64,000 nt of DNA from Aquanectria penicillioides (Eukaryota; Ascomycota; Sordariomycetes; Hypocreales; Nectriaceae), in the NCBI GenBank assembly GCA_003415625.1, contig PYIU01000011.1, positions 261,001 through 325,000 of the forward strand, given 5' to 3'. Positions 25,521 to 36,200 of the stretch are shown one piece after another; within the stretch, counting starts at the first letter, position 1; the number at the start of each line of letters is the position of its first letter. A program made the position numbers and the translations under genes. The notes below the pieces were generated by a model. The model was given only the letters and a program-made list of their open reading frames with translations. It was not told the DNA's origin and did no database searches.

Positions 25521-27966
25521 TATCCTAAAAAGCCCTAATAGTATATTAAAAGTTATTAAATCCTAACTTTTCTCTATTAAGGAAATCTAGTTATATCCTA
25601 AAAAAAAGTCTAAAAGAGTTAGGATTTTATATATTCTAAATTTAGCTAAGAATTTATTAGCTCCTAAAGGAATTAATCCATTTTATATTATATATATATT
25701 ATATCTTTTAGCTAAATTAATTAAGTAAAGTCTACTATCCTTTTTTACTATTAGTATATATAGGTTTTAGTAGGCAGTATAAAACTCTTAAAGGATTCCT
25801 TTTTTTATTTAAGTTTTTAGTAACTTAATAACTTTCTTTTTTAATCCTTTAGGGATTAAAATATTTCCTATTTATTAGGCTTTATATTTAGTTATTTTAA
25901 TAATCTATAGAGAGGCCACTTTAGGGTTTAGTCTTCTATATTCCTTAAAATCTTAAGTAAATACTACTTCTTTATTATAAAGAATTTCCAAAAGGACACT
26001 TCTTTCTTTATTAATAAAAATCCCTTTTATTTAATTAATTACTTTCTAAAGTCTTTCTCTATATAGCCTTAATCCTTTAGCTATTTTAGAGAACTTAAGT
26101 ATTAGGAGCTTTAAGTACTTAAACTTCTCTTTAAGGTTTCCCTTTACTTCCTTCTACCTTTTCTTCTTTTAATATAGATCCCCTTTAGGGATAGATCTAT
26201 TTAATAAAATGTTATCTTTAGAATGTATTTTATTAGCTTTTTATTTATATATTGTATTAATAAGTGCTATCTTTTCTCTTTAATATATAGCTAATTATAG
26301 CTTTTTCTTTATTTTTATTACCTTTATATAGTTAACCTTTAATTAATTCTTAACTATTAATTAAATTACTATTTTTATTAATGCTTTATTTAATTATTTA
26401 ATTAATTGCTTATTATTATTTTCTTTTAGACCCTATAATTCTATTAGTCTAAAAGAACTTTAGGAATTTATTTTTAGTTGCTTTAAATAGTCTCTATACT
26501 CCTTAAGGCATTCTATTTAATATTTCTAGTAATAGGCATAATAATTTTAATTAAGCTAAATTAATATTAAAGGAGTATTTCTTCTTTTAAAGATATATAA
26601 TTAAATATAACTTTAGCAGCCTTAATAAAGGGCATTCCTAAAATAAAAGGAATAGAAATATATTCTCTTAAAGCAATATAGAATCTTTATATTATTTAAA
26701 TATTTCTAAAAAATAGCTTAATATTTACTTCTTTATATATTTGGATTTAATTATTAAAATAGAATATAATAAAAGCTTCTATAGGCTTTACTTTTAGCTT
26801 GCATTTTTATGCTATTTTATTAAAGATAATATTTCCTTTTAACTTAAAATCTATTAAAGCTTTTTAAATTGTTCTATTAGGGTTACTTAACTTTATTTAG
26901 ATTTTTAGTAGTTCTTAGCATTAAGCTAAAGTTCTTTAATGCTATTAGTTTAAAATGTTTATATAGATTATTAAATACATTTAATTAAATATAACTTTTC
27001 CCCCTTTAGTTATTATATAGCTAATATTAACTTTATTAATACTTCCCTAATCCTTAATAAAGTATTCTTTAGGCAATAGTATATAATAAAGTTTAGATTC
27101 CTCCTTAATTAATATACTATTAATACTATACTATTTAGCAATACAATTAAAGTACTTCTTTAAGAATATTACTTTTAGATTATTAATTATAATTAAGTTA
27201 GTAGCTTGCTAAATCTATCTCTTTTTAAGTAAGGGTTTAGGTTTTATTTATTTAACTTCTTTTATTCTCTTTATATAATTAGAAACTATCTTTAAGATAT
27301 TATTACTTAAGGGAGGGTTAAGGGTAATTAAATCCTTAATGGTTATTTAGACTTTTAATTCTATTACCTTTTTATAAACTTATCTTTTTATTTAAATAAC
27401 CTTAAGCATTTAATTAAAAGCATTTTAATTCTTTTCTTTAAGGATAATATTAGCAATCTCTTTATCTTTAATAAGTTCTCTATTTATAACTTAAATAGAA
27501 GATTAAGTTCTTTTTTTCTCTTTTTAATTAATTAATTTCTCTTTTAATTTTACTTTTATGCATTTTATAGTATTAATTTCCAATATAATATTAGCAATAA
27601 AAGGGTTATTAATTAATTCTATAGCTTAATTATTAATAAAAATACAATTAACTTTAGGTTCTTAAGTCTCCTTAAGGGAATTTCTACTAAGCATTAAAGA
27701 GCTATACTTTAGTTAATTAATATACCTAAAAAAGTCTTTAATTAAATACTTCTCTTTTTTAGCAACCTACTATTTCTATGCATTTAGCTTATCTACTATT
27801 ATAACCTTAGCTTAGCTATAAATCTTAAAGGTAGGGAATTTTAAAATCTATAAAATAATTATTTTTCTTACTTCTCTTTTAATAGTAAGCTTATATATTA
27901 GTTTTAAGGGTAGTAAGAGTTTTTATTGCTCTATTTAAATAAAGCTAGTATTGCTATTATAGTCTG

Positions 27967-28050
27967 CAAATCCCCTCTTTCTATCTTCTATAAGAAATAG
28001 GCAATAGTTTAAAAAATGCTTTACTTTTGTATAATAGAAGCACTTTAGAT
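27967..28050 (-). pseudogene. Gypsy gag zinc-knuckle remnant
   Basis: The minus-strand reading gives KCFYYTKVKHFLNYC, which fits a CX2CX4HX4C nucleocapsid knuckle. The second Cys has become Tyr (TGT to TAT) and the Gly before His has become Lys. Both are G-to-A changes expected from RIP. It sits about 1.9 kb downstream of the 5' LTR, as expected for the end of gag. Confidence 0.7.
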
Positions 28051-29971
28051 CCTTATTATAATTTGCATTAATATAAAAGTTATAATAGGGATATATATAA
28101 TTAGATTCTTTTATTTAATTAAGGTTGTTTTTAATTAGTAATAATAATTTTATTTTTAGTTAGTTAATCTTTTAGTGTATAATTCTCTTTAACTTTTATA
28201 ATTTATTTATAATGTTTTAAGCTATATTAATTTATAGCTTTTTTATTCCTTTAGTAAAAAGACTTAACTTCTCTTTTAAGCTTTAAATAGGGTTAGGGAA
28301 CTTAAGCTTTTAATGCTAAAGCTGATTTTAATAAGCAAAAGGTTTTTTAGTTTTTCTAAAATGTCTAAAGTTATTATTTTTCTTTTCTATTTAAAAGATT
28401 TAAATTTCTTTTTTAGTATTAAGAAAGTTCTTAATTAGCCTAATTATCTCTTTATACCTTATTATTCTTAAGGTATTTAAGTATTTCCCTTTTTATTAGT
28501 AAATATTAATAATAATGTTTTTTAGTATAGTATTATAAATAGCTTAAGCCTATACTATAGAAGCCTTTTAGCCAATAGAATCTGCTCTTTTATTAAGTTA
28601 GGCATACTTTATAAGCCACTAAAGGATAACTCTATACTCTATAGACTGGATTGGAGTTATATTTATTTACTAAAGCTTGTTTTTAGGTAGATTTAATTAA
28701 TTTAAATTTTAGTACTTAAAGGTTTTTAAGAGGTTCTGCTTTATAGTAGCTTAATTATTGCCTTTTAGTAAGTTTATAATATCTTAAGATACTTTAAAGG
28801 TTATATAGTATATAAAAGCTTTGCCCTTTATACTATCTATAACTTTTTAGCTAGTTATAAATCTATTATATAATTTAAGGAAATATATAATATTCCTTCT
28901 ATTAAAAATTATATTAAGTAATTAAATAGGGGTAATAGTTACTTCTATTATTTTAGCTAATATATTTAGTTTATTCTTTTTAGGAATATTAGTATTAATA
29001 GTATTAATTAACTTAAAAAGGATAGTTAAAGATTATTAATTATATTAACCCCCTTTGCTTTTAATAGGGCTTAAGGGGTTTAATTGCATTTAATTAAATA
29101 TTCTCTTTATTTTCTTATTTAAGGGTATTAATAAATTATAGTTATTAGGATTCCTATAATAAGTGTTTTAGTATATATATATAGAGGAGTATAGGCTAGC
29201 TGCTTAACTTTTAAAATTATAAATTGCAATAAAATAATATATATATATAATAAAAGAATAAAATAATAAAATAAATTGAAATATATACTAAAATAATTAA
29301 GAAAAGTAAAGAAAAGGGATAGTAATATTATATTTAATAAGGCTTTATTTTAATAAATTTAAACTAGCTTTTTGAAATTAATAATAATAGGTAAAATAGC
29401 TAATTAAAATAATAGTAAGTATATATATATGCCCTTTAATTAAAGTCTAAAGATTGGCAAGAATAATAAAAATTTCCTATCCTTTATGATTAATTAGGGG
29501 TTAAGTAATCTTCTTCTTTTTCTTTTTTTTTCTTTTTTAGTCTATAAATTAAGCTTTTAGCAGTCTTAAGTGTGCTCTAATATTTAAAAGTATTTAATTA
29601 AATACTTACGCATTATTTGCACTATTATTTTGCTTTATATACCTTTATACTAATATATTAGCACTATATTAGGTTGTTGAATTTTTCTATATATTTGCCC
29701 TAACTATAATAGTAGGTTTTCTTTTTTTAGAATGTAAACTTATATTAGTATCTTTATTTACCTTTAGTATTATTTTTAATTTTAATACCTTTTGTTTTTA
29801 TAGGAATAATGGGTTTTTTAGTATTTAGGAATTCCTAGATCTTTACAATCAATTGTTTACTACTTCTTTAGGTTCTTAATAATAGCTTAAAAGTATTACT
29901 AAAGAGTTTAATTAAACACTTTAATATCTTTTTAAATAACTTAAAGGCTTATCCTTACTATAACCTCTAAA

Positions 29972-30354
29972 TGTATTAGTGGATAGGGATATTAGCTAAA
30001 ATATATACCCTACCTAAAAGGGTATAGGGTAAGTAGGTTTAGTTGAAGACTAAATAGCCTTTTTAAGTAGCTATAAATAACTTAAAAGAGTATTAAAGCA
30101 TTTAATTAAATGCTTTAGAGTGTCCCTTAAAGAAAAGAAAGAAAGAAAATAGGGCAGAAAGTTATAAATAAAGTAATGTTATAAGGGGCTGTATTGGGAC
30201 TTTAATAGGGTCTAAATGTAAGGAATTTAAAATTTTAAAAATAAAAATTAATTGGAGAAAACTGCCTATTTATTTCCTATATCTTTAAGGTCCCTTTTAT
30301 CTTCCTAACCATCCTAATAATAGATTGATCTATATTACCCTAGACCCTAACTTA
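29972..30354 (-). repeat. LTR (5' LTR on the minus strand)
   Basis: Partner of the LTR at 17941-18323 with the same length. Where that copy reads GACACTAGC this one reads GATATTAGC. Where that one reads AAGAGTATAG this one reads AAGGGTATAG. The differences therefore run in both RIP directions. Confidence 0.9.
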
Positions 30355-32010
30355 ATACCTTTAATAGCCATTTAATTAAAAAGTAGTTTAAATATAAAAT
30401 TAATATTATAAAGGCTATTTAAACTTAAGCTTTTACTATTTAGCTAAAAAAGAAAAAAAATCTAATATATTAAATGCTTTTAATAAATAGGTTTTTAGCT
30501 TATAAAGACTTTAATTTTATATAGTATTATTATACCTTTAATATTATCCCTTTTTGCCTTTCTATTTATATTAATTATATCTTTTAGCCCTTTAATATTA
30601 GTATTTACTAATACCTTAAGAAGGTATAGTAGTTATCCCTTAAGAACTTTATTTAAGCTAAAGGCATATATATTACTTAATTGAACTTTCTTAACTAATA
30701 GAAAGCAATATATTAGGCTGCATTTAAGGCCTATTATATATATATAGGCTTTAAAAAGGCAGGGCTAATGCCCCTTACTTTTAAGGTTATTTTATAGCCC
30801 CTTTATTAATTAGTTAAGGATTAAAAAGAGCCCTTATTTTCTATATAGCTTAAGAAGGAAGCTATTACCTTAAGGAAGATTAAGAGAGACCTTACTACTA
30901 TTTAAAGTGCATAAAAGCTAGACCTTTTAAGCAGTCCAATTAGGCAGGTTATATTAAATACTATAGCTTATATTAATCTTGCAATTATTACTTAATTAGC
31001 GCAAAAAGAGATAATCTAATAATACTAAAAGCAAATTGCTTTATAGTTCTAGTATATATATATATAGCACTATATTTAAATTAATAATAGGGCTTTTATA
31101 ATAAAGGAATTGCATAAAAAGGTTAGGGATTAAGCTTATAAGGACTAAAAGAAGGAAAATAAAAAGAATATTTAATTCTAAAAGGAGCTTTTTAATTAAT
31201 TATAAAAGAATAAGGCTAAAAGAAGAAAAATAGCTCCTTTAGGCTCTATCCCTTATAGCTAGGCTATACTAAAGGCTATATAGAAACTTTAGGAAAATGC
31301 AATAATTCTAAAAAAAATTAAAGCTATTAAAGCCTTAAGGGAGCTTTAGCTTTAGGCTAATAAGGCAAAAAAGTAACTTTTATTAAGTATAGCCTTATTA
31401 ATCTACCTTAATTATATCCTTAAAGTTATTAAATAAAAGGCATTATAGAGGTTATTTAATTAAGCTAGTATAATTTAAGTAAATATTATTACTATTACCT
31501 AAATTAAAGATTAAAGTAATAGCTAAAATTATAGCTTAAAGGACTTTATATTAATAATATTATACTTATTAATTAAGCTGCCTTCTTTACCTTTAAATAT
31601 AGGCTTTAATAATACTTTAATTAAAATTATTTAAATTACTTAAATTAAGGCTTTATATTAATCTCTTTTATATATTTAAAATACTATAATAGATAAAGAT
31701 ATTAATAATTAAGCTTATAGCTAAATACCTAATATAAATTATAGTAGATTTAGCTTTAAATAAGCACTAAATTAATATTTTAATAAAAAAGAACTTAATA
31801 CTATTATTTCTATAAAAGGTATATAAATTACTATTCTAAAGTTATAGTAATATCTATAAGCTTAAGCTTTATATAAATAGAATTTAATAACTATATTACT
31901 AAAATAACTTATATTAATAAAACTAATTATTTTAAAGTAAGTAATTCTAATAATATCTTTATTTTTATATTTAGACTTTATTTAATAAAGTTATAGATAA
32001 GCTACATTAA
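30355..32010 (+). pseudogene. Pogo-like transposase remnant in the right arm of the outer transposon
   Basis: From about 30747 the plus strand reads GFKKAGLMPLTFKVIL. This fits the GFRxxGLxPxxxxxVL segment near the C-terminal end of fungal pogo transposases. The text that follows (KIKRDLTT, RQVILNTIAYINLAI, LAQKEII) resembles the family's helical C-terminal tail. Many TAA/TAG stops interrupt it. The DDE catalytic core cannot be identified; part of it may lie in the left arm (16990-17940). Confidence 0.5.
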
Positions 32011-32122
32011 AAAAGTTAGTTATACTAGTAATGCAGTTATAGGTTTTATTACCACCTCTCTAGAGGAGAGGTGGGGGTTGTCTACAAGCCCAGCGTAGCG
32101 CGCTTCTATATGACCCACCGGG
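32000..32122 (+). repeat. Right terminal inverted repeat of the outer transposon
   Basis: Complement of the left repeat. It carries its own hairpin (CCACCTCTC at 32052-32060 and GAGAGGTGG at 32066-32074) and ends in ACCCACCGGG followed by TA. The outer 48 bp includes an insertion relative to the left end, since spacing between the hairpin and the tip differs by about 20 bp. Confidence 0.75.
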
Positions 32123-32124
32123 TA

Positions 32125-32900
32125 TCTATGATCTTCGACTGCAGAAGAAGTGCTTGGTTCACCATTGTAACCCTCCCTCAGGGCATCTTCTGAGATGTAT
32201 GGGTACAAACTGATTCGGAGTGGGAAGGAATTGTTCCGTAAGTTTTCAAAATTATTATCTATTACTTGGACAATATTGTAGATGAATGTGATGGTGGTGG
32301 CGATACCGGCGGCCAATCATCCAAACGACATTTTGAGTCAACTTGGGTGTTTGTAGGAACGTGGTTCGAGGTTAAGCTGTCAAGCTGTCGATTTGACGAT
32401 GACACTAAAGGTAAAGGCTTACCTAACCAACCGAAAATACTAATCAGAGAAAGACTTGTCATACTCTCCGTAACTATGAACAGATGTAGCCTATTGGTTG
32501 GGTAGTTACACCCAAACAAGTAAATGCAAAGTGAGTGAGACGATATATCGCATGACTCTAATCTTCACGTCACCAATCTCTGTTTAAACTGTGGATATTG
32601 AAGGCGTCTATTTTGTCAATTCAAAAATGGTTGAATAATACTGTGTCCATTTGGAGCATAGAACGGCAGCCATCCCACCCACTCGAAGGAGGTAATGCTC
32701 CAAGGGCAATTGGTCGTTGGAGATATTGGCAAAGAACTGAAAAAAGCTGTTCGTACTATTTTGTCCATAATATTCTTAATTTTCTCAGGATGCTGCTGCT
32801 AGCTACTTTGCATGCTGTGTAGCACAAAAAAAACACGAAAAACAGAAAAACCATTTTGCCGGAGAGGGCAAAAAACACTGGTAGGCGACGTGAGGCATTT
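32125..32900. other. Spacer between transposon and tRNA, nothing recognised
   Basis: Short open frames on both strands (32266-32505 plus, 32262-32519 minus) carry no motif. Base composition returns to normal right at the transposon edge. Confidence 0.5.
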
Positions 32901-32997
32901 TGCTCCCGGCAGGGCTTGAACCTGCGACCTTCGCATCACCAAGACTATCCAGTTGGAAGTATTAGTACGAAGCTCTAACCAACTGAGCTACGGAAGC
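32901..32997 (-). tRNA. tRNA-Ile (AAT), with 23-nt intron
   Basis: The complement folds as a full cloverleaf. Acceptor GCTTCCG pairs with CGGGAGC (one T-G pair). D stem is GCTC/GAGC, anticodon stem TCGTA/TGCGA, and T stem GCAGG/CCTGC with loop TTCAAGC. The discriminator is A. The anticodon loop reads CTAATA-A with anticodon AAT. A 23-nt intron (32937-32959) sits one base 3' of the anticodon, the canonical position for eukaryotic nuclear tRNA introns. Total length is 97 nt, 74 nt mature. No CCA is encoded, as usual in eukaryotes. Confidence 0.92.
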
Positions 32998-33209
32998 CGA
33001 CCGGTGATCCTAACGGATGTGATGCTTGAGCCGGATTGGGGATTGCATGATAGACCAAGCAACAGACAGTATTGAAGAGGCTGTGTGTGACTTCATGGCA
33101 TTGGCTTTGCCTCCTCTGACTCCGGATCCATTTATTCTAGTCTAGAATAATTCTATTGCTTTACGCTTGAGTTTGCAGCGCTTCGCCGCAAATTTATCGA
33201 TAATTCGCT

Positions 33210-36200
33210 CTAAGCCGCCCACTCTTCCTTTGAATAGGTGCTCTTCGCGGCAGCCAAAACCGCGACGTTTGCAATTGTTGAGCTGCCAAGAATGTCGAAA
33301 ATTGCAATGTCGGCATGTAGTTCCTTCGAAAACCAGCTCCGTAACTCGACAGCGACCAGAGAATCAACCCCATACGCATGCATGGGCTTGCCATTGTCAA
33401 TTTCACTGCGAGACAACGACAGAGTCTTGGCTAGCTTCATGACAAGAGCCTCTGTCACCGCTGTAGCAGCCTCCACGAGTGATGAAGCTTCTGAGAATAC
33501 CGCTTGAAAGTTGACGTGGTCGGACTGCTTGACGCCTACCTCGCCCTTGGATCCGCTCAGAACAATATGTCGGAATGCAGGCTTCTTCAGCCAGTAGGCC
33601 ATATCCATGGTATCGTGCTGAGCCGTCGTCATTCCAACCCCGACCACGGTTTGGCAACGGAGAGCTGTGTTATGCCTCTCCGCGGGATTGCAGTGGTATT
33701 CCAGGATCGCAAAGAGCTCCGACTGTGTCACCAGATCCAGGAGAGACTTCGCTTTGAACTTGTCTCGTAGCTTGGCATCCTCACTCAGAATACCAGCATC
33801 GAGAAACGCGCCAAGGTCCAAAGCGGAGGCTCTTTCGCCAACTCCAATGCGATATCTGGCGAGTGCATCCTGGAATGTGTTGCCCGCGGCGTAATTGGCT
33901 TGACCTCGAGATCCGATGAGACCTGATATCGACGAGAACATGACGAAAAAGTCCATGCCTTTCGGTAGTGCCGCGTGTAAATTCCAGGTGCCCTGAGCCT
34001 TGGGAAGTACAGCGGGCTCCCATGATTCGAAGGACATGCTTTCAAAAGTCCCATCCTTTAGCACCATCGATGCTTGAATGCAACCCTTGACCGGGGGCAT
34101 GTCGGCGAGGCATTCATCTAAAGTTGATTTTAGAGTATTTGGGTCCGTGATGTCGCAAGCTGGAGTTCGTACGCAAGCACCTTGGGTTGCCAACTCGCTG
34201 ACCAAGGCTTTTGCATCGCTGCCCTGTCCGCCTGAACGGGATAGAAGGACAAGGTTTCGAGCACCGCGCTCCACGAACCATCGAGAGACACTTCGGCCAA
34301 GGCCACCAAGACCACCTGCGATGACAAACGTTGCTTGAGCGTCGAAGTAAAAGGATGGTTTCGTATCAAGAATCGTCTGTGAATGAGTTAGCTACCGCCT
34401 CGATGAATGGGCCTATCAAGTCATGTCTTACCTCAACATAGTCATCGGGGTTCATATCCACTACGACTTTGCCTGCGTTCTTTCCACTCTGCATATACCG
34501 GAATGCCTTTTCCAACTCGGAGACCGTAAATATCTTGACAGGATCAGAAGGCGCAAGAACTCCGCTCTCAACTCGAGACAGGACTGCATCAAGTGACTTC
34601 AACACCATAGCTGGCCTCTCTGTACTCATGGATGCTAAATCAACGCCACTAAAGGTGACATTGCGTGCAAAGTGATACATTTGCAGTTTGTTATGACTGA
34701 AGATGTCTTTTTTGCCAATCTCAATGAAGCGTCCATAGGGAGCAACGCACTCCCACGACGCTGCTAGCCCTTCTCCAGACAGAGAGTTCAATACCACATC
34801 CACACCTTGGCCTGCCGTAAGTCGTTTGATGCCTTGTGCAAATACTGTGTCTCGGCTGGAGAATATTTGTTCGGCCGGGATATTGTATCGCCTGACAAGG
34901 AAATCCTTCTTCTCTTGCGTGCCAACTGTGGCAAAGACGTTTCCGCCAAGATGCTGAGCCACCTGTATGGCGGCTTGGCCGGTGCCTCCAGCTCCAGAGT
35001 GAATCAACACTGTTTCTCCAGGCTGAACACGAGCGACCTCTACCAGAGAGTGCCAAGCAGTCGAGTGGTTGACGATGAGAGCCGCGGCTGTTGAGAAACT
35101 CATGCTGCTAGGAATCTTGGCTGCAGATCGGTAGTTGACTCTCACGAAGCTCTTGAAACTGTCCAAGCAGAAGGTGGCCACACGTGAGCCCACTTCAAAC
35201 CCTTTGCAGTGTGCTCCGAGTCGCGTCACGATGCCAGCGCAATCACCACCCATACTGGGCATATCCAACCGCCCCAAGGCCACCAGAACGTCTCGGAAAT
35301 TGATTCCGGCGCTCATGACTTGAATCTCCATCTCATCTGGGTGCATGTCCAAGTCATTTTCCTTGTCTTCGACGAAGTGGAGAGTGTTGAGAAGGCCTGG
35401 TGAACCAATCGCAAGGCGGAGGGGGGTACCACAGCCAAATCTTTGCTGCTTCTTTTGACGTGGAAGCTGGCGATCATGCACAGTCTTGTTCAAGTTGTTT
35501 GCTTCAACAATTCTGTTGATGTGCAGGAGGCCATCATTTTCAATGTACTCCGTATCGAGATCTCGGGACGAGGCTAGTAACTGTGATAGCTTAGCAATGT
35601 GCGATATTTGGTGACTGTTGAGGTTGCCCATAGTTTCTAGCGAGAGAGACGCAAAAACCGCATCCACGAGCTCTTCATTTAGGACTCGGAAAAGACCATC
35701 TACCAATCGAAATGAAGGATTGAGGGATTCAAGGCCACCACCCTGGCCAACCCAAAGTACCTTGGATGCAGAGGTCAAGAGCTTGTGAAGTTTCGCGAAG
35801 AGGTCTGCGGTTATATTGAACCAGACTGGATCGTATAGCTCGAGCAGGAATACCATGACGTCGTCAGGTCTCGGAGGCTCCTCGAAAAGCTGGTCCACAG
35901 TAGCGAGTCGGGCCGTGAAATCATTCGAGGCCTGTAATGCGGTCTGAACTTCCTGAGCTAGTTGATCCTGCTGAGCGTCATGAATAAGCACCAAATGAGT
36001 GCAAGGCACTGTCTCTGGGGTCTTGGGGACAGCCGTTGAAATGATGACACCGTATTCATGACAAATCTCATCCTGGTAATCGGGCAGGACGGTTTCACTA
36101 CCAGAGAAACCAGTTTGTTTCAACACCTCATCCCATTTGTTGTTGTCGATGCAAGGACCCCATTGGCGGTAATCTTCGGAACCTGCGCAGGCACTATTAG

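Larger units (their letters stand above)
17941..30354 (-). mobile_element. Gypsy-type LTR retrotransposon, 12.4 kb, RIP-mutated
   Basis: Two direct 383-bp LTRs (17941-18323 and 29972-30354) differ mainly by transitions. On the minus strand the LTR starts T(G/A)AGTTAGGG and ends ACTAATACA, fitting TG...CA ends. ATAC flanks both sides (17937-17940 and 30355-30358), a 4-bp or possibly 5-bp target duplication. Reading the minus strand gives gag zinc knuckle (about 28.0 kb), RT-RNase H (24.9-25.5 kb) and integrase (about 23.7-23.9 kb), the Gypsy order. All are riddled with TAA/TAG. The internal region of about 11.6 kb is far longer than a usual Gypsy; roughly 5 kb after the integrase is unassigned. 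Confidence 0.88.
16876..32122 (+). mobile_element. Pogo-like Tc1/mariner transposon, RIP-mutated, split by a Gypsy insertion
   Basis: The two ends are inverted copies of each other. The left end (CCCGCTGGGT from 16876) matches the complement of the right end (ACCCACCGGG ending 32122). Similarity continues inward through CCACCTCTCC hairpins and well over 100 bp, with differences mainly C/T or G/A. TA flanks both ends (16874-16875 and 32123-32124). Removing the inserted LTR element leaves about 2.8 kb. The plus-strand right arm carries a degraded stretch resembling the C-terminal part of pogo-type transposases. The family assignment rests on the TA duplication plus this weak protein match. Confidence 0.75.

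Noticed and set aside
17000..32000. Short ORFs and AT-only tandem patterns in the block as host genes
   Set aside because: Composition and stop pattern are those of RIP-mutated transposons; only fragments with clear retroelement or transposase motifs were kept.
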